Made by a program: the position numbers and the translations under genes
The notes under the pieces: model-generated
What the model was told of the DNA's origin: nothing
What the model saw: the letters and a program-made list of their open reading frames with translations, nothing else
Databases searched by the model: none
From: CAYFHQ01 sp964342805
GTDB taxonomy: Bacteria > Bacillota > Clostridia > Peptostreptococcales > Acidaminobacteraceae
Assembly (NCBI GenBank): GCA_964342805.1
Contig: CAYFHQ010000092.1
Span: 1 to 14,686 of the forward strand
Reading direction: 5' to 3'
Length of the DNA: 14,686 bases
Part shown: positions 7,088-13,304 of the stretch, piece after piece
Position numbering within the stretch: position 1 is the first letter of the stretch
Layout: every line of letters begins with the position of its first letter

Positions 7088-7927
7088 TTACTGGTCGATA
7101 CCCAGTGCATTCTCAATGGCTTCAATGGCCACTTCTGGGGCAAGGACAGGGATATTATGGCCAACACCCTCTGCAATCACATGGTCAGAATCAGGATGAA
7201 ACTTGCTGATCATGTTTTTCTGATAAGCTGCCCATTGTTCTTCAAAACCTTCAATGGGGCCATGGTTGGTTGCTGAAACCATCACGGCTCGGGTGTCTTT
7301 CATAAAGGGAGCTGCTCCAGCTACCTGACGTCCATTAGTCATGAAGTCCTCGTAACTGATCTCGTTACCCAGTTCACTGATGGCCATCTTAAAGATGTTC
7401 TCAGGCACATAGGCATAAAGAGAAATCATACCCTCGCTGTTGGGCTCCTTGGTTTCTGCAAACTGATACTCGTTGGAGATGTCTAGAAGCACGACCGCCT
7501 CCACTAGGCCTGTGGCAGCTGTAAAGCGTGTAAGGTGGCCGCCAAAGCTGTGACCCACCATGGTCTTCTTGTCCTCTAAGAGGTCCAGGCGCCCCAGGAT
7601 TTGTACCAATTCAAGATACTGGCGTACTGCTGTATTTGGGTAGGTGTATTTGGTGGATTTTCCCTGTCCCGATCGATTGTACTGGAGGATTTTATAGTCC
7701 TTGGCAAAGGCTTCTGTTACCTTGTTCCAGTAGGTGTAGTCCACACCTGCTCCATTGGCAAAAATCAAGACATGGTCACTTTCCATATTCCCCGAAAGTT
7801 TGACCTCAACCTGGTGGGTGCCCAGGTTCAAAAGTTCTTCTACCCCCGCACTGGTTTCAGATGCGAATGCGGGTACCAGTGTCACAGCCATCAAGACCAT
7901 GACCATGATCCATACTTTATATTTCAT
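7088..7927 (-). CDS. Secreted alpha/beta-hydrolase
   Basis: A 279-residue exported hydrolase; the substrate cannot be told from sequence. I use the ATG at 7927 because AAGGAG lies 6 bases upstream and it opens directly into a signal peptide (MKYKVWIMVMVLMAVTLVPA, probable cleavage after Ala22 in AFA-SE). The alpha/beta-hydrolase core is complete: oxyanion-loop strand 'HVLIFANGAGVDYTYW', 'YNRSGQGKS', nucleophile elbow GHSFGG with Ser127, candidate acid Asp149 in VVLLDIS, and the catalytic His257 in GVGHNIP. A cap region lies between about 150 and 215. There is no lipobox, so it is free or cell-wall-associated rather than a lipoprotein. It is a single gene ending into the shared terminator near 7010. 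Confidence 0.88.
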   Translation of the reverse strand: MKYKVWIMVMVLMAVTLVPAFASETSAGVEELLNLGTHQVEVKLSGNMESDHVLIFANGAGVDYTYWNKVTEAFAKDYKILQYNRSGQGKSTKYTYPNTAVRQYLELVQILGRLDLLEDKKTMVGHSFGGHLTRFTAATGLVEAVVLLDISNEYQFAETKEPNSEGMISLYAYVPENIFKMAISELGNEISYEDFMTNGRQVAGAAPFMKDTRAVMVSATNHGPIEGFEEQWAAYQKNMISKFHPDSDHVIAEGVGHNIPVLAPEVAIEAIENALGIDQ

Positions 7928-8207
7928 ACTTGTCTCCTTGTTTGAATCTACTTTTTCTAGTCTATGTAGCGCTACTTCCAACAGTCTAGCGTCATTGCAA
8001 GAAATTGTAAATCCGTTTTTTTACTGGAGACCCCTACTCCCTCCTGCACTCCCTTGTCCCATACTCGTTTTTACAGATATTACTAGTGTTTTTGTCGCTC
8101 TACCCTGCAAAACTGCAGGCTTCTCAACATGAAAACGTAATAATGAAACGGCTGGTATACTGTTAGGGCTTTCCATAACAGGTAACGAAATAGGACACAT
8201 ATCTCCA

Positions 8208-8999
8208 TCATTCCCTCTGATAGAAGATTTCCTTTACAGTAGTTTGAGGATGTGTATACCGTCTTCGTTTCTCAGTAGACCTACCGTAGTTGACGGCTTC
8301 TTTGGGACACCAATGAATGCACGCTGTACAATGTTCACACGCGTCTGCCCATACGGGCTTCCCCTTGATCATTTCTATGTTTGAAAAAGAACACACCTTG
8401 GCACAGATCCCGCAGGACACACAAGCCTCTGACACCTGAAACAAGTCACCACTCTTGGTTTTGTGGGACTCAAACAATCCATAGTAGGCTGTTGAAAACC
8501 ATTGACCCCTTCTCCTACTGGCCCTGGTTTGCTTGCCTACAATCCCATCAAGGATGCCATCCAATTTTTGATCAGCCTTGTCCAGTAGCTTTGCTGCCTT
8601 TTCGGTTTTTGGAGGGCTATACATCATAATATAGTTACCGACCATTACAAGGCGACTATAGTAAGACAAATGACAGCCCTTTTTTTCAAGTGCTTGTGAT
8701 AGTTGCGCTCCTGCATGGCCATCATGCTTGTTTACTGTGCAGACCCCAAAGTAAAAGGCACCTGTCGGTAGGTCCAAGCTGTCTATGGTTTTCAATATGA
8801 AGTCTGGTGCGCTCAAAAAGAAACAGGGATAGACAAAGCCGATAGTGTCATATTGACCGAGATCCCTATCTGGCTTCACCTGTCTCATACTGACTATATC
8901 CACGGAATGATGACTACCGCCCTCAAGCTTCTTTTGCATTTTTTTAGCAACCTCCAGTGAATTACCTGTGGCTGAAAAATATAGAATGAGTGTTTTCAT
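8208..8999 (-). CDS. EFR1-type flavodoxin / 2[4Fe-4S] ferredoxin fusion protein
   Basis: A 263-residue cytosolic electron-transfer protein. The N-terminal flavodoxin-like half starts LILYFSATGNSLEVAKK, where residues 8-14 form the FMN phosphate loop. The C-terminal half carries two [4Fe-4S] motifs: Cys193, 196, 199 and 203 (CVSCGICAKVC) and Cys221, 224, 227 and 231 (CEHCTACIHWCP). A basic linker (about 157-165, rich in Arg) joins them. This matches the EFR1 family of anaerobes, whose redox partners are mostly unknown. GGAGG lies 4 bases before the ATG. The gene is divergent from tetR across a palindrome array, one copy of which fills its -35/-10 spacer, so it is the likely target of that repressor. 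Confidence 0.9.
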   Translation of the reverse strand: MKTLILYFSATGNSLEVAKKMQKKLEGGSHHSVDIVSMRQVKPDRDLGQYDTIGFVYPCFFLSAPDFILKTIDSLDLPTGAFYFGVCTVNKHDGHAGAQLSQALEKKGCHLSYYSRLVMVGNYIMMYSPPKTEKAAKLLDKADQKLDGILDGIVGKQTRASRRRGQWFSTAYYGLFESHKTKSGDLFQVSEACVSCGICAKVCSFSNIEMIKGKPVWADACEHCTACIHWCPKEAVNYGRSTEKRRRYTHPQTTVKEIFYQRE

Positions 9000-9016
9000 T
9001 TGTCCTCCTACAAAAT

Positions 9017-9116
9017 AAGTTACATCGTGTAATATAGCTCATTTTAAGTTACACCTCGTAACTTGTCAAGGTTTAAGTTACGCATTGTAACTTGTCATAG
9101 GCAATGTTACAATATT
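9017..9116. promoter_or_regulatory. Divergent promoter region with 29-bp-spaced TetR operator array
   Basis: AAGTTAC-N5-GTAACTT occurs perfectly at 9046-9064 and 9075-9093 and imperfectly at 9017-9035. A fourth left half (ATGTTAC, 9104-9110) keeps the phase. Centres at 9026, 9055 and 9084 are exactly 29 bp apart. The minus-strand promoter for the ferredoxin gene is TTGACA (9064-9069), 17 bases, TAAAAT (9041-9046), so the middle palindrome fills its spacer. The plus-strand tetR promoter is TTGTAA (9085-9090), 17 bases, TACAAT (9108-9113). Binding by TetR is inferred from position. Confidence 0.85.
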
Positions 9117-9131
9117 CCCATGGAGGAACCT

Positions 9132-9842
9132 ATGTCATTTCAAAGAGCACGAACCGAACAACAAAAAAACGCCCGCCTGACAGAAATCAAGCAGGCGACT
9201 ATTCAGCTATATAATACGATTGGGTTTAGTGACATCACTTTAACGCGAGTTGCCAATGATCTGAGTTTTTCCCGGGTCAACTTGTATAAATACTACAAAA
9301 CGTCAGAGGAGATCTTTCTTAACATACTATTGGACGACTTAACCCTCTTCTCTTCTGACCTAAAAGGAAAAATCGATGGAAAAACCAATCTCCCCATTCT
9401 AGACTTCGCAGAAATTTTTACGGACACGATTTTGAAACAACGTCGAATGTTACACCTCTTGACACTGGACCTATGCATTATGGAGAAAAAACTTGCTGAA
9501 GACAAGCTCCTAGCCCATAAAGCCGCTACCTTGTCTTTGATGGCTGAAATTGCAGAAGAAGTCACACGTTGCTACCCGCAAATTTCAATAGACCAATCAG
9601 TGGATTTCATCAATAGCCTCAACTACTACTCTAGGGGGCTCTACGCCGCTGTCAACCTGAATGCTTCCCAGCACAAGGTACTGGAAGAACTAGAAGCTGG
9701 TCACATGGTCCCTGACTATAAAACTGCAATGGCCCAATTCATTGTCATCCACTTAGGCTACTATGTAAATGCTCAACAAGAGCAGGGGGACTTATGTTTA
9801 TTACGGCATCTCCCCCAGTGCTTATGGATCCATAAAACGTAG
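9132..9842 (+). CDS. TetR-family transcriptional regulator
   Basis: A 236-residue repressor. The start at 9132 (MSFQRARTEQQ) has GGAGG five bases upstream; an in-frame ATG at 9120 would fall on the ribosome site. The DNA-binding domain is residues about 17-65: 'LTEIKQATIQLYNTIGFSDITL' then 'TRVANDLSFSRVNLYKYYKTSEEIFL', the standard TetR helix-turn-helix with the conserved tyrosines. The rest is the helical ligand-binding and dimer domain, not assignable to a ligand. The last 25 or so residues after 'FIVIHLGYYVN' look unstructured and overlap the next gene's reading frame, so the natural C-terminus may have been altered. It is divergent from the EFR1 gene and likely controls it and itself. Confidence 0.9.
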   Translation: MSFQRARTEQQKNARLTEIKQATIQLYNTIGFSDITLTRVANDLSFSRVNLYKYYKTSEEIFLNILLDDLTLFSSDLKGKIDGKTNLPILDFAEIFTDTILKQRRMLHLLTLDLCIMEKKLAEDKLLAHKAATLSLMAEIAEEVTRCYPQISIDQSVDFINSLNYYSRGLYAAVNLNASQHKVLEELEAGHMVPDYKTAMAQFIVIHLGYYVNAQQEQGDLCLLRHLPQCLWIHKT

Positions 9843-10278
9843 AAGTGACGCTAGAATCGCCAAGGCAAACAATGGTTCTCATGCACAAGCGGGTAAACTC
9901 GTTGATGTGGTTGCCAACTACAAGTGGATGACCCTGGAGTTTGCCAACCGCAGGATAGAACGAAAGTTTCAAATCTATTCGGACCAGAACAATTCCTTAG
10001 ACTTCTATGTCTGCTATAAAGGTCATGAACCCGTTGGAAATTGTGAACTCTTCGCCAATGGTCCCATGGCCAAAATCGAGGACTTTGATATACTAGACAT
10101 CCACCAGAAGCAAGGATTTGGGTCCCATATCATTAGTGAACTCCTGGAAAAGTGTCATCATAATGGTGTGACCTATGCCTATCTTGTCACAGATGCTGCA
10201 GACACCGCCAAGGTCATGTATGAAAAGGTCGGATTTAAATGGGCGGGTTCCCGAACGGAATTGATGTTTTCATTTTAG
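9769..10278 (+). CDS. GNAT-family N-acetyltransferase, probably 5'-truncated
   Basis: The frame encodes a recognisable acetyl-CoA-dependent GNAT fold. 'LDFYVCYKGHEPVGNCELF' and 'AKIEDFDILDIHQKQGFGSHIISELLE' are the central strands and the pyrophosphate-binding (Q/R)xxGxG/A loop; 'YLVTDAADTAKVMYEKVGFK' is the C-terminal part. The substrate is unknown. The first ATG in frame (9769) lies inside tetR, follows an in-frame TAA immediately, and has no ribosome site; ATG 9927 has none either. The residues after 9769, 'YYGISPSAYGSIKRRSDARI', read like the end of an N-terminal lobe that many such enzymes carry. I therefore think the 5' half is missing and that expression, if any, relies on coupling to tetR. 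It may be a pseudogene. Confidence 0.65.
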   Translation: MLNKSRGTYVYYGISPSAYGSIKRRSDARIAKANNGSHAQAGKLVDVVANYKWMTLEFANRRIERKFQIYSDQNNSLDFYVCYKGHEPVGNCELFANGPMAKIEDFDILDIHQKQGFGSHIISELLEKCHHNGVTYAYLVTDAADTAKVMYEKVGFKWAGSRTELMFSF

Positions 10279-10301
10279 TTTCAGTTCCAACACACACACA
10301 T

Positions 10302-10345
10302 AAAAAGACCCACTTGGTTGTAATGGCCAAGTGGGTCTATCTTTT
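10302..10345. terminator. Bidirectional Rho-independent terminator
   Basis: AGACCCACTTGG (10306-10317) pairs perfectly with CCAAGTGGGTCT (10327-10338) around a 9-base loop. On the minus strand it runs into five T (10302-10306), and on the plus strand into ATCTTTT. It serves the converging acetyltransferase and yebC-fragment sides. It was plausibly the original terminator of the intact yebC gene. Confidence 0.85.
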
Positions 10346-10364
10346 AGATCAATTTTTTCAATTG

Positions 10365-10679
10365 CTAGCCTTCCCAGTTATGGTACAAGTTCTGCACATC
10401 ATCATTATCTTCCATCAAGTCAATCAACTTATTCATGTACTTAATGTCCTCTTCAGATGTCAAGACCGTCATGGTTTGTGGTAGGTAGCGGAGTTCTGCC
10501 ATGGAGAACTCATAACCTTGCTCAGACAGGGCGTCTCGCACAACATCGAAATCAGCCACGTCGGTAATGATCTCGTAGTGGGCCTCTTCGATGGACAGGT
10601 CTTCTGCTCCCGCTTCGATTACAGCCATTTCTACTTCTTCGTCGTCCATGGACTCCTGCTTGTCGATGACCAGGACGCC
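10365..10679 (-). pseudogene. Orphan 3' fragment of a yebC-family gene
   Basis: These 315 bases encode the last 104 residues and stop codon of a YebC/PmpR protein and align end to end without gaps with 12459-12773 of the full-length gene. By eye I count about 23 base differences (about 93% identity), mostly at third positions, with four amino-acid changes (for example ADFDV against ADFAA). Similarity stops abruptly at 10679, after the shared GACCAGGACGCC, and at the stop codon on the other side. An internal ATG at 10649 could give a 94-residue peptide, but no ribosome site precedes it. Because this copy keeps a strong terminator next to it, it may be the displaced native 3' end. Confidence 0.9.
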
Positions 10680-10998
10680 TACATTTCAGTGTTGATTATC
10701 ATCATTCAGTTGTATTGTAAACCTTAATTCAGCACTAGTTTATCATAACTCAGACAGAAATCTGAAGGCTGAGTTATGGTGTACAATGATGTTTATTCAT
10801 TCCATTAAAATTGATAGGAAAGCGCAATACTTTAGTGTACATCGAATGTAGGGTTACGTAAGTTTCTACCTTTTTTCCTTTTTCGAGCTTTGTTGCGTCC
10901 ACTTATTGCAATATAATCAACAAACACCCATAAATTGTATATTTACTATATTTGCTAATTTTTATATAATTATCTTGCAGCTCCTTATCGGAGGAAAC
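10680..10998. other. AT-rich intergenic leader of the insert: hairpin and promoter
   Basis: I find no coding frame here. It begins at the sharp end of yebC similarity. It holds a 10-bp perfect inverted repeat, CATAACTCAG (10744-10753) with CTGAGTTATG (10769-10778), enclosing a smaller CAGA/TCTG stem. After a pyrimidine-rich stretch (10866-10883) it holds the promoter for the secreted precursor gene. Composition is visibly more AT-rich than the flanking genes. Confidence 0.6.
10890..10917 (+). promoter_or_regulatory. Probable promoter of the putative bacteriocin gene
   Basis: TTGTTG (10890-10895), 16 bases, then a consensus TATAAT (10912-10917). It predicts a start near 10924 and a leader of about 75 bases rich in A and T before the GGAGG at 10990-10994. 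Confidence 0.6.
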
Positions 10999-11760
10999 AT
11001 GAAAAGAATCACATCGTTATCTATGGTCCTCGTACTTTTGTTCCTTTTGTCATTTGCATCTTTTGCTGATACAACCGTGCAAAATTATGCTGTTGACGGC
11101 CAACAAATAGTAGTTAAAGTTCTAGTAGATGATGCCACTCAACGAATTGTACAGGTAACAGAAGGGTCAGAAACTTCTATCTCAACTTATAACAAGATTG
11201 ATGGTTCTGTTACTCTTTCAACAAACGGCAAAAATGTTGAATTAGATGCTGATACTAAAAATCAATTGAATAAAATCTCATCATCAGAAAAAGACTACTT
11301 GGATTCTATGGATCATTTCAATGAAGCAAGAGGCATGATGATGGCTCGAACGTCTGGTACAATCATTGACCAAACGAAAACAGATGATCACTACTATAAG
11401 GTGTATCAGAGTTGGCTACCTGCGGAAAAAGATTTCGAATATCGATGGGATATTGGAATCAAAGGAACATCAGCTTATAACATTCTGCAAGGTAATCATA
11501 ACGAAAGCCAGTTAAATGCATTCAGAAGTAAGGTTCGAGACATCCAGCTTCAAAAAATTAAGATTGCAGGTGCATTCGGCGCCGGGGTTACATCAACGAT
11601 TGTAGCGTGCCTCGCTGCAGCACCAGAAACACTTGGTGCAGGAGCAGTGATTGCTCTACTTGTTGCAGCCGGTGCCACAATTGGTGCAGCTGTTCTAGGC
11701 TTTGAACTGTATCAAATGCAATGCGATGCTGACTACATGTATCGGACAATACCACGATGA
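10999..11760 (+). CDS. Secreted precursor with hydrophobic Gly/Ala-rich C-terminus, putative closticin/geobacillin-26-like bacteriocin
   Basis: A 253-residue precursor. I start at 10999 (MKRITSL) because GGAGG lies four bases upstream and a Sec signal peptide follows at once (hydrophobic 8-20, cleavage likely after Ala23 in SFA-DT); the in-frame ATG at 10906 has no ribosome site. Residues 24-180 are polar, with a beta-rich 'TQRIVQVTEGSETSISTYNK' segment and a 'DGSVTLSTNGKNVEL' repeat-like strand, then a mixed helical part. Residues about 185-235 are a hydrophobic Gly/Ala-rich stretch ('IAGAFGAGVTSTIVACLAAA', 'GAGAVIALLVAAGATIGAAV'). The tail ends in a short polar segment; Cys204 and Cys242 could form a disulfide. 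Known family: closticin 574-type bacteriocins are large Sec-type precursors with an active hydrophobic C-terminus. I infer membership from architecture, not an alignment. A coupled small membrane protein follows. Confidence 0.6.
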   Translation: MKRITSLSMVLVLLFLLSFASFADTTVQNYAVDGQQIVVKVLVDDATQRIVQVTEGSETSISTYNKIDGSVTLSTNGKNVELDADTKNQLNKISSSEKDYLDSMDHFNEARGMMMARTSGTIIDQTKTDDHYYKVYQSWLPAEKDFEYRWDIGIKGTSAYNILQGNHNESQLNAFRSKVRDIQLQKIKIAGAFGAGVTSTIVACLAAAPETLGAGAVIALLVAAGATIGAAVLGFELYQMQCDADYMYRTIPR

Positions 11761-11921
11761 AGTTAATCCTGAACATACTGGGATTCCTTCTAATCCTAGG
11801 TTCTATACTTGCATTTAAAACAAATTTCTCAAAAGCATCAACTAAGTCAATATCATACATATGGGCTGTTCTTGTTTTGATGCAACTAGTAATACTTTAT
11901 TCACTTAACAGACTAATCTAA
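11757..11921 (+). CDS. 54-residue two-helix membrane protein, candidate immunity protein
   Basis: A short gene whose ATG overlaps the preceding stop codon as ATGA, so translation should be coupled; no separate ribosome site is visible. The product is very hydrophobic: helix 1 about residues 2-20 (LILNILGFLLILGSILAF), a polar loop 'KTNFSKASTKS', helix 2 about 33-50 (YIWAVLVLMQLVILYSL), and a short NRLI end. There is a terminator 15 bases after the stop. Size, topology and position directly after a putative bacteriocin precursor fit a small integral-membrane immunity protein, but I do not recognise the sequence and the role is inferred from context. It could instead be an accessory membrane peptide. 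Confidence 0.6.
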   Translation: MKLILNILGFLLILGSILAFKTNFSKASTKSISYIWAVLVLMQLVILYSLNRLI

Positions 11922-11936
11922 AAAAACGGAGCTGCC

Positions 11937-11960
11937 AAAAGGACACACAAGTGTCCTTTT
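11937..11960 (+). terminator. Rho-independent terminator of the putative bacteriocin operon
   Basis: AAAAGGACAC (11937-11946) and GTGTCCTTTT (11951-11960) form a perfect 10-bp stem with an ACAA loop; the right arm supplies the T-run. It lies 15 bases after the small membrane gene and closes a two-gene transcription unit. Confidence 0.88.
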
Positions 11961-12235
11961 CTGTATGTTCTACAAAATCGACGACATAATAGGGTATCCC
12001 TCGTCCCTCAACCCCACCACTAAAGACTTGATCCTCTCACGTTTAGCAAACCTCGACGTATAATGGTATTGTTCACAAACCGAAGACGGTTATCATCAAC
12101 GTTCCGATTGGCTGCCCTCTGCTTCCGATTCTCATCAATACGTACAATATGTAAGTCTACAAGAAACACATTGGTTTTTAAGGGAAAACTCATTTGTCAT
12201 GATTGCATTGCCGTTGCAGAACAACTGTAGCCACT

Positions 12236-12259
12236 AAAAAAAAGAGCCGAAAGGCTCTT
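12236..12259 (-). terminator. Rho-independent terminator downstream of full-length yebC
   Basis: AAGAGCC (12242-12248) and GGCTCTT (12253-12259) close a GAAA loop. On the minus strand the stem is followed by eight T (12236-12243). It is oriented to end transcription leaving the yebC gene at 12459, about 200 bases upstream of it. Confidence 0.82.
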
Positions 12260-12352
12260 ATTATTTATAATTCTTTGACATTGCTGACACTACATATCAG
12301 CATAGATACATCATCACTGAAAGGAGTTTTACCGATCATCATCATTCATTCA

Positions 12353-12442
12353 ATGCTTGAAGCAATGAACACCATCGCTCAAGTCATTTTGGGTATGTAC
12401 ATCGTCATTCAAGCACCTAGCACACACCATTCAAACCGTTGA
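12353..12442 (+). CDS. Possible 29-residue hydrophobic peptide (weak)
   Basis: The frame MLEAMNTIAQVILGMYIVIQ plus a 9-residue polar tail could be a one-helix membrane peptide. No ribosome site lies directly before the ATG. AAGGAG at 12321-12326 instead sits eight bases before an in-frame ATC codon (12335), as if an original start codon there had been lost. It may be a decayed or non-canonically started small toxin-like gene, or chance. Confidence 0.2.
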   Translation: MLEAMNTIAQVILGMYIVIQAPSTHHSNR

Positions 12443-12458
12443 AACAACTGGGTTTAAC

Positions 12459-13175
12459 CTATCCTTCCCAGTTGTGGTACAAGTTCTGCACATCATCATT
12501 ATCTTCCATCAAGTCAATCAATTTATTCATGTACTTAATGTCTTCTTCAGATGTCAAGGCCGTCATGGTTTGTGGCAGGTATCGAAGTTCTGCCATGGAG
12601 AACTCGTAGCCTTGCTGGGACAAAGCGTCTCGCACAGCTGCAAAGTCGGCCACGTCGGTAATAATCTCGTAGTGGGCCTCTTCGATGGACAGGTCTTCTG
12701 CGCCCGCTTCGATTACAGCCATTTCAACTTCTTCGTCGTCCATGGACTCCTGCTTGTCGATGACCAGGACGCCCTTGTGGTCGAACATGAAACTTACGGA
12801 CCCGTTAACACCCAGGTTGCCCTTGCCTTTTACGAAGTAGCTTCGCACGTCTGCAGCCGTTCGGTTGGTATTGTCTGTTAGACATTCTACCAAAACTGCA
12901 ACACCGCCTGGACCATATCCTTCATAGGTTAGCTCAGAGAAGACAGCTCCGTCGTTCTCGCCTGCACCCTTCTTAATGGCGCGGTTAATGTTGTCATTGG
13001 GCATGTTGGCTGCCTTGGCCTTTTCCACTGCACTCTTTAGGGCTGCATTGTACTCAGGATCTGCCCCACCCTCTCGGGCTGCCACCATGATATAACGGCC
13101 TAGTTTTGTGAACTCCTTGGCCTTCTTTGCGTCCTGCTTGCCTTTTCTATTAATAATCGTACCTATACGACCCAT
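12459..13175 (-). CDS. YebC/PmpR (TACO1) family protein, full length
   Basis: A 238-residue cytosolic protein of the YebC/PmpR family, long annotated as a transcriptional regulator and more recently linked to relieving ribosome stalling at proline-rich sequences. The N-terminus 'MGRIGTIINRKGKQDAKKAKEFTKLGRYI' and 'AVEKAKAANMPNDNINRAIKKGAGE' are family signatures of the first domain. 'YEGYGPGGVAVLVECLTDNTNRTAADVR' follows, and then the C-terminal domain 'AELRYLPQTMTALTSEED'. The length is normal. AAAGGAG lies seven bases before the ATG. The promoter shared with the divergent sensor region is a TTGTAT (13237-13242), 18 bases, TAGAAT (13213-13218) pair with an extended TGG. Its last 315 bases are duplicated at 10365-10679, so this copy may be a chimera of native 5' and acquired 3' parts. 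Confidence 0.93.
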   Translation of the reverse strand: MGRIGTIINRKGKQDAKKAKEFTKLGRYIMVAAREGGADPEYNAALKSAVEKAKAANMPNDNINRAIKKGAGENDGAVFSELTYEGYGPGGVAVLVECLTDNTNRTAADVRSYFVKGKGNLGVNGSVSFMFDHKGVLVIDKQESMDDEEVEMAVIEAGAEDLSIEEAHYEIITDVADFAAVRDALSQQGYEFSMAELRYLPQTMTALTSEEDIKYMNKLIDLMEDNDDVQNLYHNWEG

Positions 13176-13212
13176 ATGTTTTCTCCTTTGCTTACAAAAT
13201 GCCTGCGCGACT

Positions 13213-13242
13213 ATTCTACCACATTCAATAAAAATAATACAA
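13213..13242 (-). promoter_or_regulatory. yebC promoter
   Basis: On the minus strand TTGTAT (13237-13242) and TAGAAT (13213-13218) are separated by 18 bases, and a TG one base before the -10 makes it extended. The predicted start is near 13206, about 30 bases before the ATG. The plus-strand sensor gene starts at 13305 from the same intergenic region, where TATATA (13273-13278) is a possible -10 without a clear -35. Confidence 0.6.
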
Positions 13243-13304
13243 ATTTCTGTCTGTAATCACTACAAAGTGCGGTATATATAGAATACGTCACGAAAGGAGG
13301 ACCC

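Larger units (their letters stand above)
11961..12458. other. Non-coding or decayed stretch downstream of the putative bacteriocin operon
   Basis: I find no convincing gene in these roughly 500 bases. Two short minus-strand frames look like decayed coding DNA. One is at 12020-12193 (57 residues from an ATG with no ribosome site). The other, at 11970-12089 in another frame, ends with 'RERIKSLVVGLRDEGYPIMS', which has the pattern of a winged-helix DNA-binding segment. A terminator lies at 12236-12259. Beyond it is a short hydrophobic plus-strand frame (12353-12442) with a misplaced ribosome site. Confidence 0.5.

Noticed and set aside
7966..7975. GTAGCGCTAC palindrome upstream of the secreted hydrolase as an operator
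   Set aside because: A single 10-bp palindrome with no clear promoter boxes around it and no neighbouring regulator; could be chance.
8104..8181. Small hairpins (8104-8119 and 8160-8181) after the EFR1 gene as its terminator
   Set aside because: Stems are only 6 bp and neither is followed by a T-run on the minus strand.
9017..9110. Short regularly spaced repeats suggesting a CRISPR array
   Set aside because: The units are 19-bp palindromes with 10-base gaps, cover two promoters, and there are no cas genes; operator sites explain them better.
10906..10998. Upstream ATG (10906) extending the secreted precursor by 31 residues
   Set aside because: It overlaps the predicted -10, has no ribosome site and would place a second hydrophobic stretch before a good signal peptide; GGAGG supports 10999.
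12203..12442. A 79-residue plus-strand frame
   Set aside because: It reads through the terminator hairpin at 12242-12259 and has no ribosome site at its ATG; only its last third is mentioned, with low confidence.
10680..12458. Insertion sequence or integrase-driven island
   Set aside because: No transposase, recombinase, terminal inverted repeats or target-site duplication could be found at the edges of yebC similarity.
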